DNA of 64,000 bases from Hymenobacter mucosus (GCF_900188255.1 NZ_FZNS01000005.1:372001-436000); one strand, 5' to 3'; positions 53,101-62,449 are shown, counted from the stretch's first letter. Program-made: numbers and translations. The notes: a model not told the origin generated them from the letters alone.

Positions 53101-53172
53101 CAACGCCCGCGTACTTGCTGCCAAGCACTGCTGCATTATTAGCAGTGCTTGGCAGCAAGTACGCGGGCGTTG
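53101..53172. terminator. 32-bp perfect inverted repeat between convergent genes
   Basis: Arms 53101-53132 and 53141-53172 are perfectly complementary over 32 bases with an 8-base loop. No U-run follows on either strand, so it is an unusual terminator, RNA-processing or DNA-level structure. Confidence 0.7.
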
Positions 53173-53178
53173 CAGTAG

Positions 53179-54039
53179 TTAGACGCCGGCGTACTCGCTA
53201 GCAACGGCTGATTTATAGCTAGTGACAGTCAAGGTATCCCCGACGCGGATGGTACCGGAGGTAGGGCCCGTCACGTTTTGCCCAAACATGACTTTCCCTC
53301 TTTGGGTGCGGTAGGAGGCCAAGGTGCGCAAGGGTTCCGCAGCAGGATGCTTAGTGGCCGTGCGTTGATCAATAGTTGTGAGAACACAGCGCCCGCAGGC
53401 GCGCACAGCTCGGAAGGCTACGTCGCCGATGTAAAATTCCTGCCAGCTATCCTCAGCGAAAGCCTCACCGCCGGCAAATACTAGGTTGGGCCGGAACCGG
53501 TCCATTCCCACAGGCTCAGCCAGACGGGCGTTCAGATCCGTCAACGATTTCTGTCCAATGAGCAGGTAGGGGTATTGATCCGCAAAGCTCACCAACTGTC
53601 CCTCGGGATTTAGCTCGGGCTCCACATCGCGCCGCACCATATCCGACATGTAAACGAGCTTACAGGGCTGGCCTAATGCTTCGGAAAGCCACTCGTCGCA
53701 TTCCGGACGCGCGCGTGAGGCAAAGACCATGTCGTCCCAAATAGTCACGAACAGTGTTTTATCCGGTGTAGCCGCGAAGGGCACAAAGAGCGGTAGCAGA
53801 TCGGGCCGCGCTTGGTGCCGAAGCAAAAAGCCGTTGTAGGCGGGCTCTACCTTCAAGTGAACCATGGCGGCTGTTTGCCGTTGGGTCATGAACTGGTTGC
53901 GCTCATTCACAATCAGCCAGCGCCGGTCGTGACAAAGACCGCGGGCTCCTACTGCCGCTTCGGTAAGCCGGATGCCGCCGAGTGATTTAACCGGATAAAT
54001 GTACAGGTCGGTGAGGACGAGGGGAGAAGCAATAGACAT
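53179..54039 (-). CDS. MOSC-domain protein with N-terminal beta barrel
   Basis: A 286-aa protein: MOSC N-terminal barrel (LYIYPVKSLGGIRLTEAAVG, GLCHDRRWLIVNE) followed by the MOSC domain with FRPNLVFAGGEAF and the molybdenum-ligand Cys in VRACGRCVLTTIDQRT. This is the mARC/YcbX-like architecture that reduces N-hydroxylated substrates, usually with a redox partner; no ferredoxin domain is fused here. ATG start. Confidence 0.92.
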   Translation of the reverse strand: MSIASPLVLTDLYIYPVKSLGGIRLTEAAVGARGLCHDRRWLIVNERNQFMTQRQTAAMVHLKVEPAYNGFLLRHQARPDLLPLFVPFAATPDKTLFVTIWDDMVFASRARPECDEWLSEALGQPCKLVYMSDMVRRDVEPELNPEGQLVSFADQYPYLLIGQKSLTDLNARLAEPVGMDRFRPNLVFAGGEAFAEDSWQEFYIGDVAFRAVRACGRCVLTTIDQRTATKHPAAEPLRTLASYRTQRGKVMFGQNVTGPTSGTIRVGDTLTVTSYKSAVASEYAGV

Positions 54040-54079
54040 ACCCCAAAGGTAGGGGGTCTTCCTGTTTTATGCGCGCCAA

Positions 54080-55051
54080 TTAATGCAGGGGACGCTTTTT
54101 GATCATACCTCCCTTCGTGTCCTTTACCGAGTGCATCACCATGAAGGCTTGGCGGTCGATGAGTTCGACCTCTGTCTTCAGCTGGCTGATTTCCAGACGG
54201 GTAATTACGGTAAACACGATGTCGATGGGGTTGGGCTGCTGGCCGTGCGTACCAAAACCGCGCTTACCATTGTACACCGTAGCACCACGGCCGAGCTTTT
54301 CCGTAATCATGCGCCGAATAGCGTCGGAGCGCCCCGATACGATAGTTACCCCCGTGTACTCTTCCAAACCATCAATAACGAAGTCGATGGTTTTGGCTGC
54401 CGAGAGATACGCCAGAATGGAATACAAGGCAGTTTCAATGGATAGCACCCAGGCGGCTACGCCAAAAATGAGAATATTAAATACCAGAATGATATCACCC
54501 ACGCTGGCGCTGGACTTTTTACTGAGGTAGATGGCCATTATTTCGGTGCCATCGAGTACACCGCCGCCGCGCATGGCTAGGCCAATACCAGCGCCCAGGA
54601 AGAAGCCGCCAAATACGGAAATCAGCAGTTTGTCGGACGTGACAATGGGGAAAGGGACGGTAGCCAGCACAATAGCCAGCCCAACGATGCCTAGCAGAGT
54701 ACGAATAGCAACACTGGGGTCAAGCTGCCGCCACGCCATCAGCACGAAGGGCAAGTTGAGCACTACAATAAGAACCGGGAGCGGCAAGTGAAAAATGCGC
54801 GTAACCAACAGGGAAACACCAGTTACGCCGCCATCCAAGAATCCGCTGGGTAGTAAAAAGCTTTCGAGCCCGAACCCGGCCGAAAAGACGCCCACCACCA
54901 TCAACAGCGTATTGGTAATCTGCCGTCTCAGCCAGTTTGGATCGGCGTTTGTCTCGTCATCGCCACCGGGCTGCGGAGGACGTGGGGGAAGGGAAGTAGG
55001 GGTATTAGACTTTCGTAACTTATTGAGAAACATGAGTTGGGGAATGAGCAT
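54080..55051 (-). CDS. YitT-family membrane protein
   Basis: A 323-aa integral membrane protein. After a Pro-rich N-terminal stretch come five to six helices (LLMVVGVFSAGFGLESFL, LDGGVTGVSLLVTRIFHLPL, GVLDGTEIMAIYLSKK), then the C-terminal DUF2179 soluble domain (VTIVSGRSDAIRRMITE, FTVITRLEISQLKTEVELID). Function of the family is unknown. Two ATGs near the start are possible (codon 1 here or six codons later); the first is used. Confidence 0.88.
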   Translation of the reverse strand: MLIPQLMFLNKLRKSNTPTSLPPRPPQPGGDDETNADPNWLRRQITNTLLMVVGVFSAGFGLESFLLPSGFLDGGVTGVSLLVTRIFHLPLPVLIVVLNLPFVLMAWRQLDPSVAIRTLLGIVGLAIVLATVPFPIVTSDKLLISVFGGFFLGAGIGLAMRGGGVLDGTEIMAIYLSKKSSASVGDIILVFNILIFGVAAWVLSIETALYSILAYLSAAKTIDFVIDGLEEYTGVTIVSGRSDAIRRMITEKLGRGATVYNGKRGFGTHGQQPNPIDIVFTVITRLEISQLKTEVELIDRQAFMVMHSVKDTKGGMIKKRPLH

Positions 55052-55224
55052 AGGCAGCAAGTAAAGTCATGGTTTAATCTATATCCTGTACGACCCCGGA
55101 GCTGTAATGTTAATACTAGACAAGTGTATTGGCAGAGGATTGCGCCGGTTGGCGCGGATTTTGGTCCGAAATAGTCAGCGAATATTGTTCTGGTTTCTAG
55201 GAAAGCGTATCCGCTGTTTAGAAG

Positions 55225-55632
55225 ATGCCCTCCGTTAGTTTTCCACTATCTCGTCCGCCGCGCCGATTAACCCAGTACGCTTTTCTGAGAGGCTGTCGGG
55301 GGCGCGCTCAGTTTGCTGCCACTGTGCTTCCCGTGGCTGGTATGTTGGCTGCATACCCCGTGCTAGCCTCGGGCGAAATCATGCAGCTCGTACTAGCCGC
55401 TGGGCTCATCGTCATCTGCACCACCGTGCTGGCCTTACTTGCTGTGCCTCGTTTTCACGATGTGGGCCTGAGTGGGTGGTATACCCTGTTGCTGTTGATA
55501 CCCGGCCTGAACATCCTGGTATTAGGGGCCTTACTTATCTGGCCGGGGCGCCCGTCAGGAAGGTGGCAGCAGGAAGTGAAAAAAGTGGCCTACCCATTGC
55601 ACAGCACCCAGCAAGTGCAGTCAGCAACCTAA
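55225..55632 (+). CDS. DUF805-type small membrane protein
   Basis: A 135-aa inner-membrane protein with three or more helices. The GRAQFAATVLPVAGMLAAY segment, VPRFHDVGLSGWYTLLLLIP and LLIWPGRPSGRW follow the DUF805 pattern (R-x-R..., HD-x-G-x-SGW, PG). Role unknown. The first helix and the N-terminus are shorter than typical for DUF805. ATG start. Confidence 0.75.
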   Translation: MPSVSFPLSRPPRRLTQYAFLRGCRGRAQFAATVLPVAGMLAAYPVLASGEIMQLVLAAGLIVICTTVLALLAVPRFHDVGLSGWYTLLLLIPGLNILVLGALLIWPGRPSGRWQQEVKKVAYPLHSTQQVQSAT

Positions 55633-55676
55633 CGAAAGACTACGCAGTAGCTGCACAGTAAAGCTGTAAACCAACT

Positions 55677-55721
55677 CAGGCCCGCATATGTAACCTATGA
55701 TAGGTAACACATGCGGGCCTG
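55677..55721. terminator. hairpin between DUF805 and S8 protease genes
   Basis: 11-bp perfect outer stem CAGGCCCGCAT / ATGCGGGCCTG with a partly paired interior, between convergent genes; no U-run. Confidence 0.6.
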
Positions 55722-55745
55722 AACTGAATATTGGGCTAAGATGGT

Positions 55746-57371
55746 TTACTGCGCTACCTGCTGGCGGGCTAGCTCCACGGCGCGGTACAGATTTACTACC
55801 CCGCCAGCCTCCGACAACTCCCGAAAATCAACGGTCTTGTTGGTGCCAGGCTGCTGCACTTGGGTATGTACTGGCGTAGCCGACGCCATAATGATGGACT
55901 TGAGCTGGGTGGCCGTTAGGGTAGGGAAATAGGACTTGAGCACTGCCGCAATACCCGATACCACCGGGGCAGCCATACTGGTGCCGCTCTTGTTGCCGTA
56001 CTGGCTGCCGGGAAGGGTAGAGTAGATCTGGTTGCCGGGCGCAAATACGTCCACCGCATGGCGGCCGAAGTTGGAGAAGTCGGCGGCTAGGCCTGCGTCA
56101 TTGGCGCGGGAAGATGCCCCCACCGTTAGCATGTTCGGAATGCGCTGCCCGTTCTGGAAGACTGGTGCGGGGTACTGCATGGTCTGATCGAGGTTCTTGC
56201 TCTCATTGCCAGCAGAATGAACGAGTAGCACTCCCTTAGAGCCGGCGTATCGGATAGCCTCTTCTACCGCTGGGCGCTGAGGCGAGTAGTACTTGCCAAA
56301 GCTCATATTGATAATGCTGGCCCCGTTGTCTACGGCATAGCGAATGGCATTGGCCACGTCCTTGTCCCGCTCGTCGCCGTTGGGCACGGCGCGCACAGCC
56401 ATGAGCTGCACGTTGTTGCTCAGGCCCATGATACCAACAGTATTGGTGCGGTCGGCCCCAATAATGCCGGCTACGTGGGTGCCGTGGCTGGGGTCGGGTC
56501 CGTACAGGTCGGCGTTGCCATACCGGCGCTCCTTCACATCATCTGGATGATCTTGCACAACAGTGCGCGGATCAAATTTCAGATTCAACGAGTAGTCGAG
56601 CTGGTTTTTGGTGTCCGTCACGGCTTCTTTGATTTCGGCTAGTACCGCATCAAGGGAAGGGTAGCCTGCCTCACGCAGGTTTTCGTAGAGCCCAGCCGTG
56701 ACGCGCAGCAAGTTGGGGTCTTGCGTGGGTGGGTGGTGGAGCGTGGCCGTGTCGAGTTGAGTAACGTTCAGCGCCTGCTTGAGCATGGAAATGCCTTGGG
56801 CATTCTCGTCGTAGGCTTTCTGCATGTCGGCCAGGCGCTGCGTGTTCTCCTTTAACTTTTCGTCGTAGCTCTTTTTCACCTTCACGTAGAGGTCGTAGTC
56901 GGCACGCTGGGCTGCGGGTACGCTGGTGCGCGCTTTGCCTTGGAAGCGGGGTTGCAGCTTAGCTAGCACGCGGGTGTCCTCGTACGTGTCAATGTCCACG
57001 TTGCGGCCGTCGGGTCCGCCCAGAAAGCTCCAGCCGTGCACGTCGTCCACGTAGCCGTTCTGGTCATCGTCGCGCTTGTTGCCGCTAGTTTCCTTAGTGT
57101 TTTTCCACAGCAAGCGCTTCAAATCCACGTGGGCGGTGTCAATGCCGGCGTCAATGATAGCCACGGTTACCAGCGTAGGTACCCGGTCTTTCAGAAGCTC
57201 CTGGTAAGCCCGGCGGGCACTCACACCCATTACGCCGTCTTGCTGAGGATCAAGTAGGTACCACTGCGGGTCGTTGGTGGGTGCTGAGGTAGGGGTTTGT
57301 GCTACGGCTAGTGTGGGCAGCAAAAACGCCAAACCCAACAGGTTCCGGCGAAAGGAAAGGGGAAAGGACAT
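55746..57371 (-). CDS. secreted S8 (subtilisin-like) serine protease
   Basis: A 541-aa exported protease. The signal peptide ends TLAVAQ. The catalytic triad is Asp 74 (AIIDAGIDTAHVD), His 296 (SHGTHVAG) and Ser 465 (SGTSMAAPVVSG), with the oxyanion Asn 389 in SAGNE. Between Asp and His there is a long insertion (about 125-280) that includes a Lys/Glu-rich coiled-coil (YDLYVKVKKSYDEKLKENTQ). No prodomain is obvious, and no T9SS sorting domain is seen at the C-terminus, so it is likely periplasmic or released. ATG start. Confidence 0.93.
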   Translation of the reverse strand: MSFPLSFRRNLLGLAFLLPTLAVAQTPTSAPTNDPQWYLLDPQQDGVMGVSARRAYQELLKDRVPTLVTVAIIDAGIDTAHVDLKRLLWKNTKETSGNKRDDDQNGYVDDVHGWSFLGGPDGRNVDIDTYEDTRVLAKLQPRFQGKARTSVPAAQRADYDLYVKVKKSYDEKLKENTQRLADMQKAYDENAQGISMLKQALNVTQLDTATLHHPPTQDPNLLRVTAGLYENLREAGYPSLDAVLAEIKEAVTDTKNQLDYSLNLKFDPRTVVQDHPDDVKERRYGNADLYGPDPSHGTHVAGIIGADRTNTVGIMGLSNNVQLMAVRAVPNGDERDKDVANAIRYAVDNGASIINMSFGKYYSPQRPAVEEAIRYAGSKGVLLVHSAGNESKNLDQTMQYPAPVFQNGQRIPNMLTVGASSRANDAGLAADFSNFGRHAVDVFAPGNQIYSTLPGSQYGNKSGTSMAAPVVSGIAAVLKSYFPTLTATQLKSIIMASATPVHTQVQQPGTNKTVDFRELSEAGGVVNLYRAVELARQQVAQ

Positions 57372-57758
57372 TGGGAGAAATAAGAGGCGAGGGGTAAAAC
57401 GGCCTATACGAAGGCCGGAAGAGGAAAGGCTGATTCGAACAACGTAGATTCAAGGTGTTTGCTACAGACGCATATTTCAGGCCATAGACGCATTCAAATC
57501 GGATTCTAAGGGGAAACCCTGTATAAGCTGATGAGTTAGGCTAGGTTAGCCAGCGTAGGGCATCAAGACAGTGCTACATTAGCTTTACCGCTTGGTCTCG
57601 ATAGCCACGAGAGCTAAACAAATGCCGCCGCCGCTGTTTATGCTGCAGTGGCGCCGGGAGTATGCCCTGGGTAAGCCACCCTCTCCTGACAAGAGGGGCT
57701 GCAACCTGCCGCCACGGCCTGTATCTTTACCGCTCTGCTACCTTCCTGACTGAACCGA
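57372..57758. other. divergent intergenic region
   Basis: 387 bases between the S8 protease and PIG-L genes; must hold both promoters. A TATCTTTA (one mismatch to the -7 consensus) lies about 30 bases before the PIG-L start, and a small CCCTCT/AGAGGG hairpin near 57679-57697. No gene seen. Confidence 0.45.
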
Positions 57759-60422
57759 ATGCGCCTACGTTCCATTGTTGCGGGGGCTTTGCTGGCCCTG
57801 CCGCTGTTGCCGGCTGCTGCCCAAGCGCCCAAAACGTATTCTTCCTCCGAAATGCTATTAGGGCTCAAAAAGCTCAATGTGTTGGGCTCGGTGCTCTACA
57901 TGGCAGCTCACCCCGACGACGAAAATACGCGCCTCATTGCTTACATGGCCAACGGCCGCCTGCTAGAAACGGGTTACCTCAGCTGCACCCGCGGCGACGG
58001 GGGCCAGAACCTCATCGGTCCGGAGCTGCGCGAGCAGCTCGGCGTTATCCGGACCCAGGAGCTGCTGGCTGCCCGCCGTATTGATGGAGGTCGGCAGTTT
58101 TTTACTCGCGCCAATGATTTTGGCTTCTCTAAAACGTCCGACGAAACCTTTACCATCTGGGACAAAGAGCAGGTATTGGCCGATATGGTGTGGGTGATCC
58201 GGCAGCGGCGGCCCGACGTGCTCATCACCCGCTTTCCACCCGACCCCCGCGCCGGTCACGGCCACCACCAGGCCAGCGCCATTCTGGCCGCCGAAGCCTT
58301 TGATGCTGCCGGTGACCCCAAGCGCTTTCCCGAGCAGTTGAAGTATGTGCAGCCCTGGCAGCCTAAGCGCCTGCTCTGGAATACTGGGAGCTTCTTCGTG
58401 AAGCCGGGCGAAAACATGGATGGCTACCTGAAAGTAGATGCCGGCGGCTACAACCCACTACTGGGGCAGAGCTACGGCGAAATGGCCGCCCGCAGCCGCT
58501 CCCAGCACAAAAGCCAGGGCTTCGGCTCCGCTGCTACCCGTGGTGAGGCGCTAGAGTATCTGCAATACGTGAAAGGAGACAAGCCTAAGTCCGACCCCTT
58601 CGAGGGCGTTGATATGACTTGGAACCGGGTGCCCGGCGGGGCGGCCGTGGGCAAGCTCGTAGACGAGGTGATTCGGAAGTACGACCCGGCAAATCCTTCG
58701 GCAAGTGTAGCAGGGCTGCTAAAGGTAAGAGCAGGAATTGTGAAGCTTGACCAACAAGCCAAGGTGTTGGGAGGGTCAGTAAGCTCTAAAAAACCAGACT
58801 ATCACTGGCTCAAAAGCAAGCAGGAACAGATAGAAGAACTGATTCGGGCTAGTTTAGGCCTCTACCTTGAAGCTACTATCTCGGAGCCCACGGTTGCTCC
58901 CGGTCAGGCAGTAGCCGTACGCCTCGATGTGCTCAGCCGCTCAGTCGTACCTATAACTGTGCGTGGCGCAGGCGCCCTAGGCTTCGGCCGCGACACTACG
59001 GTGAATGCTACGCTGAGCGCTGAGAAGGTGCTCTCCCTGCGGTTGCCCATCCGATTTGCGTCCCAGCTTTCAACTTCACAACCCTATTGGCTTCGCGAAG
59101 CAGGTACGGTAGGAATGTACCGTGTGCCAACTGAATTGCTGCTTGCGGCGGGAGGAGAGCGGAAAGCAACACAACTACCTGGTGTGGCTGCAGCGCCTTC
59201 TGAGCATGTACCAACTGGGGGAGGAGGTGCAACAACACAGGAGAGCAACGCTATGCTGCTGGTCAATCAGCAGAACCTCATTGGGTTGCCTGAGAACCCA
59301 GCGGCTGCCTACATAGGACTACAGATAAATGTATTGGGAAGTCCGTTGTTCTATAGTGTGCCGGTCCAATACAAAAGCACCGACCCGGTAGAAGGGGAGA
59401 AATACCGCCCACTGGCCGTGGTGCCACCTGTGGCAGTAAATATTGGCGGGCGCGCCTACGTCTTCGCCGACAACCAACCCAAAATCGTTCCGGTAACACT
59501 GCGGGCTGGTAAGGCCGGGGTGAAAGGAGCAGTGACCCTTACGTTGCCCAACGGCTGGAAGTCGGAGCCGGCGAGCTTCAACTTCGACCTCGCCAGTAAA
59601 GACGCCGAGCAAACTGTGCAGTTCCGGGTGCAGCCCGGCGCGGGCGCCGCGGAGGGCAAAACGGAGTTGCGCGCCGTAGCCACTGTGGATGGACAGCAAT
59701 ACTCGCGCGGCTACCAGGCCATCGAGTACAACCATATCCCAACTCAGGTGCTTTTTCCCGAAGCTATAGCTCCGCTGGTGAAGCTAGACCTTAAGCGCAA
59801 GGGCCAGGAAATTGGCTACCTCATGGGGGCCGGCGACGAGGTGCCCGACGCCTTGCGCCAGATTGGTTACAACGTGACCTTACTGAAGCCCGAAGACATC
59901 ACCGACCAGAACCTGCGTCGCTTTGATGCTGTGGTGCTGGGCATACGCGCCTACAACACCCTCGACCGACTCAAAACTCTGCAGCCAACGCTGTTGAAGT
60001 ATGTAGAGAACGGTGGCAATATGGTGGTACAGTACGTGGTGAACCGCGGCACCGTCATCCCCCAAATTGGCCCTTACCCACTTACCCTGTCTTCCGACCG
60101 CGTGACGGTAGAAAATGCAGCCGTCACGTTCTTGAAGCCCCAGCAGCCCCTGCTGAATACGCCTAACAAGATAACTGCCAAGGATTTTGAGGGTTGGGTG
60201 CAGGAACAGGGCCTGTACTACCCGTCGCAATGGGACCCGAAGTACCAGACAGTGCTTAGCTCCCACGACCCCAACGAATCGGCTAAGGAAAGTGCCATCC
60301 TGGTGGCCGACTACGGCAAGGGCCACTACATTTATACCGGTCTTAGCTTGTTTCGGGAACTGCCTGCTGGCGTGCCCGGTGCCTACCGCCTGCTTACCAA
60401 CATGGTATCGTTGGGTAAGTAA
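57759..60422 (+). CDS. PIG-L family deacetylase with C-terminal ThuA/GATase-like domain
   Basis: An 887-aa exported enzyme: signal peptide ending PAAAQ, then a PIG-L deacetylase domain with the zinc site VLYMAAHPDDENTRLI (His 51, Asp 54) and PRAGHGHHQASAIL (His 169/170), a beta-rich middle (about 370-670), and a C-terminal GATase1/ThuA-like domain with AVVLGIRAYNTLDRL and ENGGNMVVQYVVN. PIG-L enzymes remove acetyl from N-acetylglucosaminyl groups; the large fused form is typical of Bacteroidota. Substrate probably a glycan or glycolipid. ATG start. A hairpin follows. Confidence 0.9.
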   Translation: MRLRSIVAGALLALPLLPAAAQAPKTYSSSEMLLGLKKLNVLGSVLYMAAHPDDENTRLIAYMANGRLLETGYLSCTRGDGGQNLIGPELREQLGVIRTQELLAARRIDGGRQFFTRANDFGFSKTSDETFTIWDKEQVLADMVWVIRQRRPDVLITRFPPDPRAGHGHHQASAILAAEAFDAAGDPKRFPEQLKYVQPWQPKRLLWNTGSFFVKPGENMDGYLKVDAGGYNPLLGQSYGEMAARSRSQHKSQGFGSAATRGEALEYLQYVKGDKPKSDPFEGVDMTWNRVPGGAAVGKLVDEVIRKYDPANPSASVAGLLKVRAGIVKLDQQAKVLGGSVSSKKPDYHWLKSKQEQIEELIRASLGLYLEATISEPTVAPGQAVAVRLDVLSRSVVPITVRGAGALGFGRDTTVNATLSAEKVLSLRLPIRFASQLSTSQPYWLREAGTVGMYRVPTELLLAAGGERKATQLPGVAAAPSEHVPTGGGGATTQESNAMLLVNQQNLIGLPENPAAAYIGLQINVLGSPLFYSVPVQYKSTDPVEGEKYRPLAVVPPVAVNIGGRAYVFADNQPKIVPVTLRAGKAGVKGAVTLTLPNGWKSEPASFNFDLASKDAEQTVQFRVQPGAGAAEGKTELRAVATVDGQQYSRGYQAIEYNHIPTQVLFPEAIAPLVKLDLKRKGQEIGYLMGAGDEVPDALRQIGYNVTLLKPEDITDQNLRRFDAVVLGIRAYNTLDRLKTLQPTLLKYVENGGNMVVQYVVNRGTVIPQIGPYPLTLSSDRVTVENAAVTFLKPQQPLLNTPNKITAKDFEGWVQEQGLYYPSQWDPKYQTVLSSHDPNESAKESAILVADYGKGHYIYTGLSLFRELPAGVPGAYRLLTNMVSLGK

Positions 60423-60449
60423 GCCAGCGGCCGATAGTTAAGCCATAGT

Positions 60450-60491
60450 CACTACGTGCGGCAGGGCTGCCTTTTGCTGCCGCACGTAGTG
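60450..60491. terminator. hairpin after the PIG-L gene
   Basis: Perfect 15-bp stem CACTACGTGCGGCAG / CTGCCGCACGTAGTG, loop of 12; no U-run. Confidence 0.65.
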
Positions 60492-60562
60492 GTGTATCAT
60501 CGAGTAGCCTCATGCCTTTGTTGCAGGAATGAGGTGTTGTTTGTTGCTCTACGTACTGCCTC

Positions 60563-60694
60563 ATGCCCACCCACCCTGAAACCGATGATCAACCGCCGCT
60601 GCTTCCCTCGTGGCGGGCGTGGTACTGGCTGGTGCTAGGCGCCTTGACGGCTGAAATTGGCTTTTTTGTGTACCTGACGCGGCTATTCGCATGA
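60563..60694 (+). CDS. 43-aa single-pass membrane protein coupled to the symporter
   Basis: A short frame not seen by the usual length cut-off: MPTHPETDDQPPLLPSWRAW, then a hydrophobic helix (WYWLVLGALTAEIGFFVYL) and a TRLFA end. Its stop codon overlaps the symporter start (ATGA), so translation is coupled. Small membrane subunits accompany several SSS-family transporters (e.g. DUF4212 or DUF3311 types); I do not recognise this one as belonging to either. The coupling and the clean single helix support a real gene. Confidence 0.7.
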   Translation: MPTHPETDDQPPLLPSWRAWYWLVLGALTAEIGFFVYLTRLFA

Positions 60695-62379
60695 GCACAC
60701 TCGATTGGCTGGTGCTGGGTAGCACGTTGGCACTCATCATTGGCTACGGTACTTGGCGTACTCGTCGCGAAGGGCAGTCGTTGGACGGGTACCTGCTGGG
60801 GCAGCGGCAAGCGTGGTGGGGCATTGGGCTCAGCATCATGGCTACCCAGGCCTCGGCCGTTACGTTTCTTAGCGTGCCCGGCCAAGCCTACGCCGATGGC
60901 ATGCGCTTTATACAGTTCTACTTTGGGTTGCCGGTAGCCATGGTGCTCATTGCGGTGGTAGCCGTGCCCATTTACCACCGCCTGAAAGTATATACTGCGT
61001 ACGAGTACCTGGAAGGCCGATTCGACCGGCGCACGCGCACGTTCACGGCCCTCCTGTTTCTGGTGCAGCGGGGCCTCAGCAATGGTCTTTCGCTCTACGC
61101 ACCCGCCTTGGTGCTATCGGCTATTCTGGGCTGGAATATTACCCTGACGGTGTGGCTAATGGGCGGGCTGATGATTGCCTACACCGTATCGGGTGGCACG
61201 CGGGCCGTCACGGTAACCCAACACGGCCAGATGGCCGTCATTTTTGCGGGCATGTTGGCTGCTGGCTACTTGCTGGTGCACTACCTCCCAGCCGGCGTAG
61301 GCTTCACGGAAGCTATGCAGCTAGCCGGTCATCAGGGCAAGCTCAACTTGGTTGATTTTCATTTCGACCCCAAAGACCGCTACAACTTCTGGTCGGGGAT
61401 GACGGGCGGCTTGTTTTTGGCCTTATCGTACTTCGGCACCGACCAAAGCCAAGTGCAGCGCTACCTAGCGGGGCGCAGCATCACGGAAAGCCGCTTGGGC
61501 TTGCTGATGAACGGATTACTCAAGATTCCTATGCAGTTTGGTATTCTGCTAATTGGGGTGCTGCTGTTCGTATTTTATCAGTTCAATGCCCCACCTGTTT
61601 CCTTCGACCAAGCCCTTTTGAATCAGGTGCGTAGTAGCCGGGTAGGGGCGACTATTCTGCAGGATGCCCAGGAAAACCACGATGCCTTATTTGCCGCCAA
61701 GCGTGCCGCTACCTTGGATATGGTAACCGCTCTGCGTTCGAGTGACCCTGGCTTGGTTGCCGCAGCTCAAACGCATACCCAAGCTGTAGATGCTGCCTTG
61801 GCTGGGCAGCGAGCGGCCGTTTGGGAAGCTCTTAAACGCGTTACTGCCACCAAGGAAGGCCCAGCTACCGACTACATCTTTCTCACCTTCGTGCTCAAGT
61901 ACCTGCCGCGGGGCGTGGTAGGCTTGCTCATTGCCGTAGTACTATCCGCCGCTATGGGCTCGGCGGCGGCTGGGCTTAACTCTCTGGCTTCTACGTCGGT
62001 CATTGATATGTACCAGCCCACCCGCCCCGGCCGCTCCGATGCGGAGTACGTGCGCGTCTCGCGGTGGGCCGCCGTGGGGTGGGGCGTGCTGGGTATTGGC
62101 TTTGCTACCTTTGCCGCCCGCCTCGAAAACCTCATTCAGGCCGTCAATATTCTGGGTTCTCTCTTCTACGGACCTATTCTGGGTATTTTTGTGGTGGCGT
62201 TCTTCCTGAAAAACGTGGGTGGCCGCGCCGTGTTTTGGTCCGCGGTAGTGGCGCAGGCCCTAGTGCTACTCCTGTTTTGGCGCACCGATATTGCTTACCT
62301 CTGGTACAACATCATTGGGTGTGTGCTGGTGGTAGTAGGCAGCGTGCTAGGAAAAGCTGACCAGCCAGCCGCAGCCTAA
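60691..62379 (+). CDS. sodium:solute symporter (SSS family)
   Basis: A 562-aa inner-membrane symporter with about 13-14 helices. SSS blocks include GYGTWRTRREGQSLDGYLLG, MATQASAVTFLSVPGQAYAD, VYTAYEYLEGRFDRRTRTF and YFGTDQSQVQRYLAGRSI, then a helical linker (about 320-395) and the late AAMGSAAAGLNSLASTSVID. It uses the sodium gradient to import a solute such as a sugar, amino acid or carboxylate, not identifiable here. It overlaps the 43-aa gene by 4 bases and is followed by a strong terminator. Confidence 0.92.
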   Translation: MSTLDWLVLGSTLALIIGYGTWRTRREGQSLDGYLLGQRQAWWGIGLSIMATQASAVTFLSVPGQAYADGMRFIQFYFGLPVAMVLIAVVAVPIYHRLKVYTAYEYLEGRFDRRTRTFTALLFLVQRGLSNGLSLYAPALVLSAILGWNITLTVWLMGGLMIAYTVSGGTRAVTVTQHGQMAVIFAGMLAAGYLLVHYLPAGVGFTEAMQLAGHQGKLNLVDFHFDPKDRYNFWSGMTGGLFLALSYFGTDQSQVQRYLAGRSITESRLGLLMNGLLKIPMQFGILLIGVLLFVFYQFNAPPVSFDQALLNQVRSSRVGATILQDAQENHDALFAAKRAATLDMVTALRSSDPGLVAAAQTHTQAVDAALAGQRAAVWEALKRVTATKEGPATDYIFLTFVLKYLPRGVVGLLIAVVLSAAMGSAAAGLNSLASTSVIDMYQPTRPGRSDAEYVRVSRWAAVGWGVLGIGFATFAARLENLIQAVNILGSLFYGPILGIFVVAFFLKNVGGRAVFWSAVVAQALVLLLFWRTDIAYLWYNIIGCVLVVVGSVLGKADQPAAA

Positions 62380-62411
62380 ACGTAGCGTGGCATCTACCGC
62401 CCGCCGCAATG

Positions 62412-62449
62412 CAAACGCGCCCGATTCCAACTGGAATCGGGCGCGTTTG
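62412..62449. terminator. bidirectional terminator between symporter and DUF2911 genes
   Basis: Perfect 18-bp stem CAAACGCGCCCGATTCCA and its complement with a 2-base inner gap, between convergent genes. Confidence 0.8.
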
